Assembly (NCBI GenBank): GCA_030063045.1
Contig: JAQSEB010000082.1
Coordinates: 3,286,001-3,350,000, forward strand
Length of the DNA stretch: 64,000 nt
Reading direction: 5' to 3'
DNA from: Pratylenchus scribneri
Taxonomy: Eukaryota; Nematoda; Chromadorea; Rhabditida; Pratylenchidae
Below, in pieces: positions 1 to 15,943 of the stretch. The number at the start of each line of letters is the position of its first letter. Within the stretch, counting starts at the first letter, position 1. The notes beneath the pieces are model-generated. The model made no database searches and was not told where the DNA came from. It saw only the letters and a program-made list of their open reading frames with translations. Both the position numbers and the translations under genes were made by a program.

Positions 1-1184
1 GTGGTTATTTTCCTCTTCCATCTTCTCGCTCTCTGCATTTATTTTGACTTCAGATTTTTCAACTTTTTGCGGATTTAACGAATTAAATTGGCGACTCCAT
101 GCAGTCGAAATCCTCTCAATCAAATTGCTAACTTCCTGTCCGGCCAACTCCAAATCAGCTTCACAAGTAATCAAAGATTGCTAAAATATAAAATTATTTT
201 TATTTTAAATTGAAATTTAACTTGAATGGTTTGTTTCCTTTCCGACAATTCCGAATGTTTTCGTTTGGCAGCCAACAATGCCTGGGTCAGATTTTCAATA
301 TCATCGGCGGCATTCGATTCGGAACTTGTCGCATTTTGAGTAGTAATTGGAAGAGTAGATGAACTCGTAGAAGCTTCATTTTCTTCAAGCCTTTGTGATT
401 TTGATTGTTTGCCCGGCTGCTGGAGATCCGCTTTCTTCGCTTGTTTCGCATTTGATCGATTCTCCTATAATGGAGTAATGGATATTAAAAGTTAAGGTCT
501 TTTTGTTTATTTAATTTAGGTTTTTTGGTTTATTGATTAAAAAAGGGTTTTTTTATTTTAAAAAAGTTAAGGTTTTTGGTTTATTATATGTAAAAATTTT
601 AGGTTTTGTACATTGGATTAAAAAAAAAAGTTAAGGCTTGTAGAGACCGGAACAGGACAGGATCCTGTGCAGGATTTACCGGATTATACGCGCGGATCCG
701 GTCCTGCGAAAAATTGGGAAAAATTCTGTCCGCGGATCCTATAGAAGAAATTTTGTCCTTTGCTGGTCTCTAGTTTCTTGATTTTAAAAAAGTTAAGATT
801 TTTTGGTTGGTTTATTGAATTAAAAAAGCTAAGGTTTTTGTTTATTGTTTTAAAAAAGTTGGGGTTTTTCGGTTTATCGAATTAAAAAGTAAAAACCTGA
901 GATGCCATGCTTTTCAACAAATGTTGCCTTAATAACTCCTCCTCATCTTCTACACTTGGTCGCCGCTTTTGATTTCGCAATTCACCCGCCGAATTTGTAG
1001 TTATCGCTGCAATCGCCGTTCGAAGTATTCCGGAATTTCTCTGTTGTTTAGTTTTCTCATAAGAAGTTTTATTAAACCTTTCTGGGTTGTCGTTTTTCCA
1101 CCGATTTGTTGATTTATTCTTTCGCCTTTTTTCCTCTTCATCTTCCAATAATTCCCCTTCCTCTAATTCATCATTTTCTTCCAT
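1..1184 (-). CDS. ZFC3H1-like nuclear protein, N-terminal part (runs off left edge)
   Basis: Three exons can be read on the minus strand: 1184-897, 464-222 and 180-1 (still open at the window edge), joined in frame by GT-AG introns. The start chosen is the Met of MEENDELEEGELLEDEEE; a Met further upstream exists but only adds an unremarkable stretch. The protein is charged and low in complexity, with an acidic N-terminus followed by basic and Ser/Thr/Gln-rich segments. Two features recall ZFC3H1, the zinc-finger scaffold linking the nuclear exosome to poly(A) RNA: the acidic start rich in ELEEGE, and the segment EDEEELLRQHLLKSMAS, which resembles LLREELLKSLA in the vertebrate protein. The zinc finger and TPR-like repeats would lie outside the window. 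The family call is an inference from short similarities; the exon structure is more certain than the name. It lies 223 bp downstream of the RING-CH gene on the same strand. Confidence 0.45.
641..772. mobile_element. Short inverted-repeat element (MITE-like) in intron 1 of the ZFC3H1-like gene
   Basis: The ends TAGAGACCGG and CTGGTCTCTA are imperfect inverted repeats, about 132 bp apart, around a GC-richer core that contrasts with the AT-rich intron. No clean target duplication is visible, so the class is not assigned. Confidence 0.4.
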
Positions 1185-1407
1185 TAATTTTACTGCTAAT
1201 TTCGACAACAATTGTTTAAAAATTTGAATGAATAAATGATAAATATTCAAAGATAACTCCGCTATTTTTTTTTAAATAATTTAAATATTTAAATTTTATC
1301 CAATATATATGTGTAAAATTGATAAATATAACAAATATTGTTGGTCATTCATGCAATAAAATAAGATTTCAATTCATTATTTTCGTTCCATTTCCATATT
1401 CCGTCCA

Positions 1408-2232
1408 TCAGTCTTGAACATTTAGAATTGATTGTTCCATGAATGAACTCAGAGCACGGAGACCAAGATTGTGATAGTAATTGATTCGTCGGTTGTTCAT
1501 CACAAAAACGCGATACATGAATGCCCAGAAATATGGTGCCCATAAGTTCTTAGCAGTTCCCTAAAATAGTTAAAATTTAAAAATTTGAGTAATATTGACT
1601 TTTGGAATTTAAAAATTTGAAAAACAGTAATTTTGGAACTCAAAAATTTGAAAAAACTTTAACTTTCAATTTTCAAACCCATAATTTAATTGGATTAACC
1701 TTGAAAAGTTGTTCCAATCTCTTGTAAAGCCAATAGGTAGACATGAAATCCAAAGATATTTCGAGTCCATCCCAAATGCTCAGCTTGAAATCGGGAATGC
1801 ACCAGCGGCTCATCGGCTTAATGCGCCATGAGGAACGATAAATATACCTGAAGAAATAAAATTTAGGTACGAAATTATTTAAAATATTTACTTGCACATG
1901 GTGCATTGGCTTTTTTGCTGGTATGGCGCTTGATCCAACCATTCCTTAAAGAAAATTTGTTAGAATTAAATTTTAAACCAAGACCAACCACAAGGCAACG
2001 GCGATGAACCCATTTAATTGTGCCAGAACCTAAAATAAATATGAACAAAAAATCATTTGATTGTTAACAAACATTTGCAAGGATGCATCCATTCATTATC
2101 GCATTGAGCATCCTCATCTGTTCCATAACATATTTTGCAAAATCGTCGCTCTCCGCCAGAATTGGGTTCATTGTTTTCGGCAGAGGGATGTGGAGCAGAA
2201 TTTTCGTTATTTTCAGGATTTGGATCAATCAT
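1408..2232 (-). CDS. RING-CH (MARCH-family) E3 ubiquitin ligase
   Basis: Five exons on the minus strand (2232-2073, 2029-1989, 1944-1892, 1847-1700, 1560-1408) join in frame to give about 184 residues ending in TGA. Residues 32-84 form a complete RING-CH (C4HC3) zinc domain: CKIC, then CKC, then seven residues, VHRRC, and finally CTMC 15 residues later. The spacing C-x2-C ... C-x-C-x7-H-x2-C ... C-x2-C is diagnostic of MARCH-type ligases, which recruit an E2 through this domain and usually sit in membranes. The C-terminal 100 residues are rich in Trp and Tyr (for example IYRSSWRIKPMSRW) but show no clear transmembrane pair, unlike most MARCH proteins. The protein is also short for the family. 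An acceptor-like TTTAG lies about 20 bases upstream of the ATG. Family assignment is firm; the orthologue is not identified. Confidence 0.8.
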
Positions 2233-4337
2233 TTTATTGTAATAATGTTCTAAATTTTATTGATAGGAGTAAATAAAGTTATTATGTAAAAAATTGTGTG
2301 CGCGATTCACGAAGATAAAACTTTTTAATAATGATTTTTAGTTTTTCGGTACTATTTAATTTTACTTTCAAATTTCTCCCTCCGATTTGTCATTCATGGT
2401 TTTTGGTTTGAAGCGAAACGAAACGTGAAAAAAACCGAACCAAACTAACTACGCGATGCGCCGGCGCCCGGGCCCCGTTTCAATTTCCACTTTTAACTTT
2501 TAACTTTGAAGATTTTTGCTTTTAACTTTGAACTTTGAAAATTTTTTGTTTCAATTAGCGTTTTCAAATTAAAAGTTCAAAGTTAAAAGTTCAAAGTAAA
2601 ATTTTCAAAGTTAATGGTGATTCTGTTTCAATTAATGCTTTGAACTGACCTTACTTTTAAAAGTTCCTTTGAACTTTGAAGATTCACTTTGAACTTTTAA
2701 TAAAAATGTTCAAAGTAAAAATAGGGCCTAAATCACTGCTTTGAACTCATTTAAAAAAATCATAAAAAATTTAGAAAAAATTTAAAAATTATGAAATCAA
2801 AAATATTATATAGAAAATGCTCTGTTCTATCCACCCATATAAAATTTTTAAGTGATTGATAATTTTATGATTTTTTAGAATTTTTTAAACCAAAAAATAT
2901 GAAAAAAGACTATAAATCGTCGACTATATGAATTTAGAAATTGATAACTCAGAAAATATTTTCTAAAAAATTATGAAATTTGCAAAATTAGTTAATATAT
3001 AATTTTTTAGCTTTTAATTTTTATTTTGGATTTTTCTGAAAATTTTTATCATTTTTAAAAATGGTGCGACGAGTCGCCGCACGTCCTCAGAAAAATTCAT
3101 AAATTTACAAATTTTCAATAAAAAAATCTGAAATTTTTATAGAATATTTTACGGATATGTTTGATTGAATGTATAAAAAATTTTTGAAATATTTTCCTCT
3201 CTTCCTAAAGAAATTATAACGATACGCCTTTTGGGCGCATGCCAATGTGTGCAGCAAATTTGCCGCATCATAATTCCTGAACCACTGAAGTGTTTTAAAA
3301 TATACTTATGTCATTTTGAAGAGCAAAATGATAGCTTTTAATTTTTATATTTCCTTAATGGATTGGTTCGATCTTTTCGGAAATATGATTTTAATAGAAA
3401 GGTTGAAATAATTTTCGGCTTATTCGACATTTTTGACCATAACTTTTTGATTTAAAATCCGATTAACTTATTTTCTACATCATTCAATAGAACTCAGTCA
3501 GCCTTTTAATATGACCACAAATTTAATTAAAATATTTTCAGAATTTGAAATTTTTATAGGATGTTTCAACAAATTTCTACATTTTAAAGAAATTAAAATT
3601 AATTTGAAAAAATTGAATTAAAATTTCGAAATTTTTTTTCTTATACATATAGAATTTTCTAGACAATAATCTCTGAAAATTTTAGATTTTTTTATTGATA
3701 GAATTTCGAGCTATGATTTTTTATATTCAAAACAATTTAATTTAATCTTAATTTTTATACTTTTAAAAGTTCAAAGGGAAATTGCGTTTCAATATTTTAA
3801 AAGTTAAAGGGAAAAAGTTAAAAGTAGGAAATTTTTAATTGAAACAGAATTTTGGTCACTTTTAACTTTTAATTTGAACTTTGAAGATTTTTACTTTTAA
3901 CTTTGAACTTTTTAGTGGTCAAAATTGAAACGCTTTAATTTTAACTTTTAAGTTTAACTTTTACTTTGAACTTTTAAAAAGTTCAAAGTTCAAAGTGAAA
4001 ATTGAAACAGGGCCCCGCCTCGGATTTTTGTTTTTTTTGAGAGCTTTGGATAAAAAGTCATTTTTTTATTTTTCTTACATGAAAAATTAATTATTAAAAA
4101 TTTTTTTTGTTTTTTAGTGGTCATGGTCGGTCGTGGTTTGGTTTGTTTGGTTTGGTTCAGAGGTTTCGGTTTCCGCTCTAGCTGGAAGTAGGTGATGGCG
4201 CCATATAGCTATGGCTTTCCATGTTAACTTCCATAATTGTTAACTCTGAATTATAACTAAATATCAAGTTTCCTGTTTTATTAATAAAAAAAAAAATGGC
4301 AAATATTATTAATGACCAATATTTTTAGAAACCATAA
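2233..4337. other. Divergent intergenic region between the RING-CH gene and LETM1
   Basis: No reading frame here resembles a gene. The stretch must hold the 5' regions of both divergently transcribed neighbours, and about three quarters of it is the inverted-repeat element at 2470-4015. The remainder is AT-rich sequence with GGTTTGGTTT-like runs on both sides of the element. Confidence 0.6.
2470..4015. mobile_element. Non-autonomous DNA element of 1.5 kb with terminal and subterminal inverted repeats
   Basis: The left end GGGCCCCGTTTCAATTTCC and the complement of the right end GGGCCCTGTTTCAATTTTC match almost exactly. Inside both ends are arrays of short units such as AAAGTTCAAAGTTAAAAG, pointing inward from each side (about 2480-2720 and 3770-4000). 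The centre is AT-rich and non-coding. Terminal inverted repeats with clustered subterminal repeats and no transposase are typical of non-autonomous DNA transposons. A target duplication could not be identified, so the superfamily is open. Confidence 0.65.
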
Positions 4338-7929
<3,592 letters not shown>

Positions 7930-8100
7930 AAATGCAATTACAATTTTTTCTCATACATAGAAACATTGTTTTTTAACTTATAAAAATAATTTAAATTAAT
8001 TTTTTGAATTTCACAACACTTGTTGAAAGATATCTTCACCTATTACTTTATTTAATTATTCCTTGTTTTTTAATTAATTTTGATAGAATTTATAGAATTT

Positions 8101-11100
8101 ATGCATTCACGAAAAAATGATTTTAATTCAAAGGCATCGAGTTCAACAGCCGCTGAGGGGATTTCCGTATGTTTTTCTTCTTTTTCCTTATGTTAAATAA
8201 TTTTGTTCAGTCTGAATTGTTAATCAATGTAATTCGCACTTTAACTTCAACTGTTTCGGATGACCAACGCCAGCTGGAAAGGGAAAGAATTGAGCACGGA
8301 TATGAACAGTCGGAAAAGGTTTTATACTTAAAATGAATTAAAATTTATAATAAAAATTTAGAACATTGACAAATTGCTTCGAGGTTTGTTCATAAATCAT
8401 CCAAATTAGAATAAATTATCAATTAAAAAATATTTTTTATAGAACATCGCTCGGATGTGATGCAATGTTTGAGCACATTCCAGTCGGTTTCCCGGTCGCT
8501 CACAAATAGCCGTGAACAAATTCGAAATGTGAAAAATTCTCTCTCACTTTGCAAAACATTCCTCCAATGCCGTCGAGATGATTTGAATAAGTAAAATTAA
8601 TTGAATTAATTTTGAATAAATTGATTAAAAATTCAGATTTTGGCTCGAAAATGCTCAACAAAAGAATGTTTGCGACATTTTACGACAAATGTAAGACGAC
8701 CTTAAAATAGATTAGCATTGGTTTTAGATTTTAGGGTTTATAAAGTAGCCAGTATCTAAAAATTTTTGGTAATTTTTTTACAGAGGAGGAACCATTCATT
8801 TATGAAAAATTTAGGTCTTGGGTTCGATTAAGCTTAGAGGAAATTAATTTTTTTTCGAGCATGGCATTCACTTTTAAGCATTTTTTACACATAGTATATT
8901 TTAAATGAAATAAAATAATTCGACCAAAAATTACATTAATTGTTATTGTTAATCACTTCCAAAAAACCCTTGTGATATTTTCTTTGTTTAACCAAAAATT
9001 AAGGTTTTTTGAATCCTAAAAATTTTTTTTAAATCTAAAATTTTTTCTAAAAAATATCGAAATTTTCAGACAGCAAATCAAAGAGATTGACAAAACCATT
9101 GATAATCAATTAGCAAATGGTGAATATCAGGAGCTGATTAAAGTGTTGAAAAATGCAGGTTTTTCCAAAAAAAAAATTTAATTTTTTTATTTTCATTTTG
9201 AAGATTTACTCCTGAAGGGTCCGCTTGACAAAATTGAAGGAGTCAGCCAACTTAAATTCATCGTCAGCGACAATTTAAAGGTTTATTTTAAGAGAAATAT
9301 GTACAAAAATGAAATGGATAAAATTTCAGAAATTCTTTGGTCACATTGTTCAAGAACTTCTCCAATTGATTTTTGTTGAACCATTTGAACTACAGGTTTG
9401 AAAACCACTTTTAAGCATATTTTAAAAGGATGGTGATCAATTTGAAAAATCATAACAGTTTAGGGGTTTATCCTAAATTCCTAAACAATATAACCAAAAT
9501 TGGATAGAGCTGGTCAAGCCGCATTGAATGGTATATAATTTGTGATATTTTGGTCAACAATTAAAGGGTATAAACGGTTTAAAACCATTTTTGGTTTAAT
9601 GGTTCAAAACTAAATTATAGAATTGGTTAACCTCAAAACACAAACGTAATCAAATGATGCTCATTGGAAGAGATCTATCCAATGATTTTGATTTTGAGTC
9701 GATACACTTGAAATATTATAATTTTTCTGCAATTTTAATCGGCAAAATAAATAAAATTCCAATTCTAAATTAATTCATTTACAGATGTTGGAACTTGTCA
9801 AAAATGGCAAAGTACGTGACTCAAAAATTGGCATTGCGTTGTTGGAAAAATATCCGAAAAAGAAATTGTGAGAATTAATTTTATAAATTTACACTATAAT
9901 TTCCATTTTCCAGAACAAATTTCGATGAATTATCGCAGAGGAAAAGATTGGCCAAATTACTTCAACCATTGACTGTTTTCAATCAAATCGACTTGGCTTT
10001 GGATGAAGCATTCACCCGGATGGGGAATTTGTTTTTTCGTTTGGCAAATGAAACCGCAAAAATGATTCAATTGAATGCGAATACGGCAGGGGATGGTGGT
10101 GGTGGAATAACTCAACAAATAATGGACAGCGCTCATCTGGCACAATACGTCCATGTTGTGAGTATTTAAATTTAGATTTTTTATATGTATAAGGATCAAC
10201 CCAGAAGGGTACGCGTCGGTTAGTGGCCGGCCGGTTAGTGGCGAACTAGTTTTTGCTCTATAACTCATCTTAATCTAAACCATATTGAATGTTTTTATAT
10301 TCATTTGATAGAGCACTGCATTATCTATCGAATGATATAAAAAACATTTTATTATATCCTAATTAGAGAAAGTTATGAGCAATGAGCTATTGTATAAAAG
10401 TGGGCAAAATAGTGTCAAATTTGAAGGTTTTTGAATTTTAAAAAATGTAAAAATATGCTTTAAAACTTGATTTTTAGTATGGACTGGTAGAGAATTTTTT
10501 GCTCTATTCAACGATATATAAAACATTCTAAACCATTCATTAGGCGCCTACCTATTAGCTTTCGCCACTAAACGGCCGCGCCACTAACTGTCCCACTCCG
10601 ACCCAGAAAAGCTAAACTGAAAATATCTACGAGCTAGGTGCTAGGAAAAGGGGTCTTCACCCAAAAATACTACCTATTTTACCAATCTGCAATCTTCTAC
10701 GAGAATTTAGTTTAGATTTAAAGTATAAGTTAAAAGTTAAACTGGAACTTAATTATTGGCTCACAGGGAGTAAATTCGGAATAAATAACGCCGCATAAAA
10801 TTTATAATTCATTTCAATGTGGAAAGTTCTATCCTGTCCTAGGTGTAGGTTTTTAGGGTATAACTTTCTTGGCAGTAAATTTTTTCTTATTATTTTTGGA
10901 CCAATTTTTAAAATAAATTTTATTTTAGTTCCATAGAAGGGAATGGCAAGGAAATGGGGGGGAACGGAACATTCGAACCCGTTCAGAAGAAATTTTTTTA
11001 GTTGAAAAAATCTTTTATACTTTTCGAAATATATTTATACGGATTTTACGGTTCATTTGAAGAAAAATAAAGTGTAATTCGACCAAAATATTTCCCATAA

Positions 11101-14100
11101 GTGCGCTATTAGTGTTACTCGATTCCGATTCCATTATAATTTTTAAAATTTTTAGCTAATTTCCCAATTGAATGGCTGCTCTCGGCAACAAGCCCTGCTC
11201 TCGGCCGAACTCCAACATTTGGCCCACACACCAAAAGCTCCTATTCTACGTCGATTTTGGACAATTGCACAGGAAGGATTGGAAGAAATTTTGTCAGAAC
11301 ATTTGCAAGTCTGGAGGAATAAAAAACGAGGCGAAGAGGATGGAGGCGGCAGCAGTCAACGCAAATTATTCAGTTTTGAAAATGCTTCATTTGTTTCATC
11401 AGTGAATGCTTCGTCAAGGAAAAAGGTTTTTGCCCAAAAATAATTCCGAAAAGATTATAAACGGGGTTCAATGGTTTATTTTAAAACCTAAACTTTATAC
11501 TTAGTTAATAGAATTCGTCAAGACACTATTTTGATTGTTTTAACTTTCGGTTTATTAACAATTCTAACTTAGTTTTAAACCATTTAACCAAAATAGATTT
11601 AAACCGTTTAATACCCTTTAATTTTTGACCAAACCAAAATTGGTTTAAACCGTTTAATACCCTTTAATTGTTGACCAAACCAAAATTGGTTTAAACCGTT
11701 TAATACCCTTTAATTGTTGACCAAACCATGACAAATTATTTACCATTCAATGCTTTTCAACCAGCTCCATCCAATTTTGGGTATATGGTCTGTGAATTTA
11801 GGATTAAACCATTAAACCCAATATAATTTATTTTGGCATTAATTACACTTTTTATTTTATTGCCAAATTACAAATTTATCCAAATTTATTTCAAATTTCC
11901 TTAATTTATAGCAAATTCAATTGGTTTGCCCGGCTGATATCTACAATGTGGTCGCCATTTTCCATAAACTCAATGTTTTTTGCCGAGAAGTTGAAAATCA
12001 GCTGGGCGAGGATTGTTGGTAATTTGGACTAATTTTACATGAAAATAAATTCATAAATTTTAATTTTAGTCAAATTGGCATTTTTCTGCACACTTTTGTG
12101 GCCGAAGCTTTCTTCGAACAAATTCGCATTGATTTGGAACGAAAAACGGAGCAGGCATTGAGCGGTGCCGAAATTTGGAACGATCTCATTGAGGTGCCGG
12201 CACATAATGCGGTAAATGAAAATTGGATTATAAAATAATTTTTAATCTTTTATAGAAAGTTTTATCGAGTTGTGTGCAAATTTTTGAGCTTTGCGAACAA
12301 ATCAACAATTATATCATAAATATGGAGCAATATTCATTAAGGTAACGTCTGTTTTTTTTTATTATGCGAAGCCCAAAATCCAGAAGATTTAGATTTACAT
12401 TAACCCATTCCTTTATATTTATTTCTCCAATAAATGGGTTAACACTTTGGTTTTGGGACTAAGCTAGCGTTTATATAAAGAAGAATTTATCAAAAAAAGT
12501 AGGTCAAACTTGAACCCACTCAAGAAAATTTTTTATGAACTTTACATCATTTTACAAAGCATTTCTATAGACGAAATGGAATAATTCTGAAAAAAAAACA
12601 GGTATTAAAATGCCCTAGCCCCTAGTCTAACCGGATGGAAGTTAAGGCTTTGCTATTTGAGTTGCGAAAAATTTTGAAACCAAAAATCGCTCAAAATGGA
12701 CATAGATAATAATAAAAAATTAATGTAGATTTTTTGTGCATAGATTCTTTTGTACTTTTTTTTTTGCTGTATATCTTCTAGTTTGGACCCATTTTAGACA
12801 TGTTAAATGTATATTTAAAATTTCATTTAAAGATTTGCTTCCTTTTGGCTACTCATTTTGGAACATTTTATCAAAGGAATTTCCGACAAATATTTTCAAG
12901 TAATTTTTTTATTTTTAACAAATTAATCCAATAAATTAATTCAGATTACAATGCTACGACAAGCCCAAGGCGATTCCATGGTAGAATACCCAAAGTTAAG
13001 TGCTGCTTGGGTTGTGGATGAGGACATTTCCCGGTTGTTGAAAAGTTTGCCCAGTTGGACTGCGGTGAAAGATTCGCTGTTTTCGCCGGCCTCTGATCAA
13101 ATTCAAACGCCATTTGTGGGCAGTAATTTTGCCGCATCAATGGTCGAGAGTGAACAGGAAATCCGGGAGAGGACAAAACGTGAATCGGAAATTTTGATTG
13201 GGAATTTGGGAACACAAAAACAAGTGAAAAAGGCGGAATTGATCACAGATGTGGAACATATTCGTGTAAGTCCGGCAGAGATTTACCGACATTTAGCCTA
13301 CCCAACTGAACCAAATTTGATGATTTTAGTATCAAATTAAAGAGTAGACTTTTGGCTATCCAATGTTATTAATTTTATTTAAATTGGTTCTGAATTGTTG
13401 GAATTATGGCCAAAAAACCAGTTCAAATTGCTTTTTACATGTATTTGTAATTTTTTCGGTGGTTTTTTGGGTGTACAACAATTCTGAACCAATTTAAATA
13501 AAATTAATATCAATTGATAGCCAGCTCTTAGCTCTTTAATTTGATGACAAAATCTCCAAAATTGGTTCAGCTATTGATGAATTATTATAAATGGCGTCAA
13601 GTTGGGTTGTCTCAAGTCCTAAAAAATGAAAATTTTTATATTCATTATTTAAATAGATACTGGCATGTTTACACGAAACTCTCCAATGGTTCATTGGCCG
13701 GATGCGTATGATGATTGCAGCATTGCCACCGCGTGCCCAAGAATTGGTCAAATCCAGGATACAGATTAGCACTACGGACGGTGCACTCGTTGAACAAGTA
13801 ATTGGAATAAAATTACATTTTAAAATTTTAAAATATTTTAGATGCTTTGTGATGCAATCAGCGATCGAATTGGCACTTTAGAGGTTTGTTGAGAAAGAAA
13901 AATGGACTAATTTCTAGGCAAAAAATCGCAAAAATAGATGGCGATTTTTTTTTTTTTTATTACTTTTTTCTAATGAAATTTTTCCAATAAGATGCCAAAA
14001 TATGTAAAATAGTCAAAAAATTACCTAAAAGATATGAAAAATAAATGCTCAAAAAATTTATACTTCATTAAATTTGTGAAAAATAGGTCAAAACTAAAAA

Positions 14101-15742
14101 AATCCGCTCTCTAATAATTAAATAATGCTCACAATTTCACAGAAACTCTCAGACAGCATGCTCCTCATTTTACATTTGGAACTTCGCTTCCATTGCTTTT
14201 ATCATTTGCTTCCAATCACACAAGATCAAAGCGCACTTTCAATGCTCAGTCAAGAGGAGTTGGACCGGGATGTGATGGAATTTGGCCGAGATTTAACCCA
14301 AAATTTGTATGGAACGCTGCAAGCACATTTGACCAGTGGAAAGCTGAAATATTTGTTCGATGGACTTGCCTACCTTTGTTCATCAATTTTCATTCATTCA
14401 TGGTAAAAAATTTAAAAAAAAACGTTATCTAATTTAGCATTAAAAACAAAAAAATAGAGAATGGCTTAAAAGTTTAGCCTACAGTTCCCAAACCATATAT
14501 CCAAAATTGGATAAAGTTGGTCAAAACGCATTGAATGGTATATAATTTGTGAATTGTTTGGTCAACAATTAAAGGGTATTAAACGGTTTAAACCCATTTT
14601 GGTTTGGTCAATAATTAAAGGGTATTAAACGGTTTAAACCCATTTTGGTTTGGTCAACAATTAAAGGGTATTAAACGGTTTAAACCAATTTTGGTTTAAT
14701 GGTTCAAAACTTAGTTAGAATTGGTTAAATTCCAAGCCAAATATAATCAAATGAAGTATCTTGACGAGATCTACCGGTTAGGGTTGGGTATAAGGTTTAT
14801 GGGTTTAAGTTAAACCACGGAACTGTTTAAACCTTTCGGCATTTTAAATATTTCCCATTTTAAAAGGGAATAATCAGTAATATGTTTTCATTTTTCAGCC
14901 AATATATCAATAAATTGTCGGAGTTGGGCAGGAAGAGGATTTGCCGTGCCATTTTCACTGTGCAAAAATATTTAAGCCAACTTTCTGGGTAATTTGATAA
15001 TTTAATGCTTTAATAATTTATTTTTAATTTAGAAGACCCGAAACTGAAATGCAAAGAGCGCAAATGTTTTTTGATTTTCTTAATAAGGTAATTTTTTTCT
15101 ATATTTATTTTTAAATATTTCTTAAGGAATTGGATCAACTTTTCACTACAATTGTTGAACGCGGGGCTGTTTTTTCCTTTGTAGAATATTCAATCCTTTT
15201 GGCTTTGCTCATTCGATCACATCCAATTCTGAATTCACAGGTTTCTTTTTTGAATCATTTTTTCAATTAAAAATATTTTTGGGTATTTACTATTTACTTA
15301 TCGGTTATCCAAGACCACAGTTATACACGATTCACCATTCCCATTCTCCAAATCATAGTTAATTTTGGGTACCTAAATGTTATCCTAGATGGCACTTCAT
15401 CTATAAATGTACTATAGAATGTATAAAAGTGTGCACTTAAGTCAAAAAAATAATTTCCCCAGAGCAGGTTCGAACCCATGCCCCAAATTTTCCGACTTCC
15501 CACATGAATCATCTTTTAAGGCCTTGATGGGACATAGAAGATAGAAATAGAATCATCCTCTCTATGATAATAATTGATTACAAAGTTAGAAGGTCATTAT
15601 TTGTTTTTGCTCAAAATTTTTTCCCAGATAATCCATTAATACCTGTTTTTTATAGCCTGGTGCCCTTGAATCAGCCACAAAACAATTGCGAGAAATTCTC
15701 ACGCAACGAACCAATCAACAGCAACAACAACAGAAACAATAA
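8101..15742 (+). CDS. sec8: Exocyst complex component 4 (SEC8)
   Basis: Twenty-three exons read in frame: 8101-8166, 8211-8318, 8362-8383, 8443-8590, 8637-8690, 9070-9158, 9204-9280, 9330-9395, 9785-9867, 9914-10157, 11156-11425, 11912-12018, 12070-12211, 12256-12341, 12833-12899, 12945-13265, 13657-13797, 13842-13883, 14143-14402, 14899-14988, 15033-15087, 15127-15240, 15656-15742. They give about 912 residues, close to the usual SEC8 length. The N-terminus carries the family pattern LLINVIRTLT ... SRSLTNSREQIRNVKNSLSLCKTFLQCRRDDLNKFW, matching EXOC4 (VIRTL, ITNSRNKIKQVKENLLSCK, KRDELRKLW). SEC8 is a core subunit of the octameric exocyst, which tethers secretory vesicles to the plasma membrane. 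The C-terminus ends in a Gln-rich tail. The start is the Met directly after TATAG acceptor-like sequence, 171 bp downstream of LETM1. Introns carry several repeat elements. Confidence 0.93.
9450..9700 (+). repeat. Dispersed MITE-like repeat (46-bp-unit family), 1 unit
   Basis: Degenerate copy in SEC8 intron 8 with the family order: GAGCTGGTCAAG, GCATTGAATGGTATATAATTT, one unit of GGTCAACAATTAAAGGGTAT, then AATCAAATGATGC. Confidence 0.7.
10212..10604. mobile_element. Inverted-repeat (MITE-like) element in SEC8 intron 10
   Basis: The left end contains two GGTTAGTGGC motifs (GTCGGTTAGTGGCCGG and CCGGTTAGTGGCGAAC). The right end holds their complements (TTCGCCACTAAACGGCC and GCGCCACTAACTGTCCC). 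Inner arms also pair: TTTTTGCTCTATAACTC with repeated TTTTTTGCTCTATTCAACG. The element is non-coding. Confidence 0.6.
11455..11830 (-). repeat. Dispersed MITE-like repeat (46-bp-unit family), 3 units
   Basis: Minus-oriented copy in SEC8 intron 11 with three tandem units around GGTTTAAACCGTTTAATACC, flanked by the conserved family ends. Confidence 0.8.
13298..13615. mobile_element. Foldback element in SEC8 intron 16
   Basis: Two arms of roughly 130 bp are mutually complementary: one contains AGACTTTTGGCTATCCAATG and GGTTCTGAATTGTTGGAATT, the other their complements (ACAACAATTCTGAACCAATTT and GATAGCCAGCTCTT). The ends match the copies at 40630-40958 and 63186-63505. Confidence 0.65.
14475..14850 (+). 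repeat. Dispersed MITE-like repeat (46-bp-unit family), 3 units
   Basis: Plus-oriented copy in SEC8 intron 19 with three tandem units and both conserved flanks, ending in a GGTTTATGGGTTTAAG-type terminus complementary to the left end. Confidence 0.8.
15385..15520 (-). mobile_element. tRNA-derived SINE-like copy
   Basis: In minus orientation the copy has a B-box-like GGGTTCGAACC, an A/T-rich body, and the family tail TTTATACATTCTATAGTAC. The head is diverged. It sits in SEC8 intron 22. Confidence 0.5.
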
Positions 15743-15943
15743 TTATGAAGAAGATTTTTTATTGTATTATTTATTTATAAATCTATTCAATGCATAAATT
15801 GATTTAATTTTTATTATCAAATATTTTCCAATCCAAAGTCGTTAATTACGAAATTATCGATTGATTTTTATTTATCGATTGTCTTTTAATTTATAATTAT
15901 TGTACAATTTTTAGTAACAAAAAAATAATTTGCATTTTTTACA

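Noticed and set aside
1184..1250. Upstream Met (1250) as start of the ZFC3H1-like protein
   Set aside because: The added 22 residues are hydrophobic and unlike the acidic start of the family; the Met at 1184 fits better. RNA evidence could overturn this.
10615..11155. Possible gene in the rest of SEC8 intron 10
   Set aside because: AT-rich sequence with frequent stops on both strands; nothing supportable apart from the inverted-repeat element before it.
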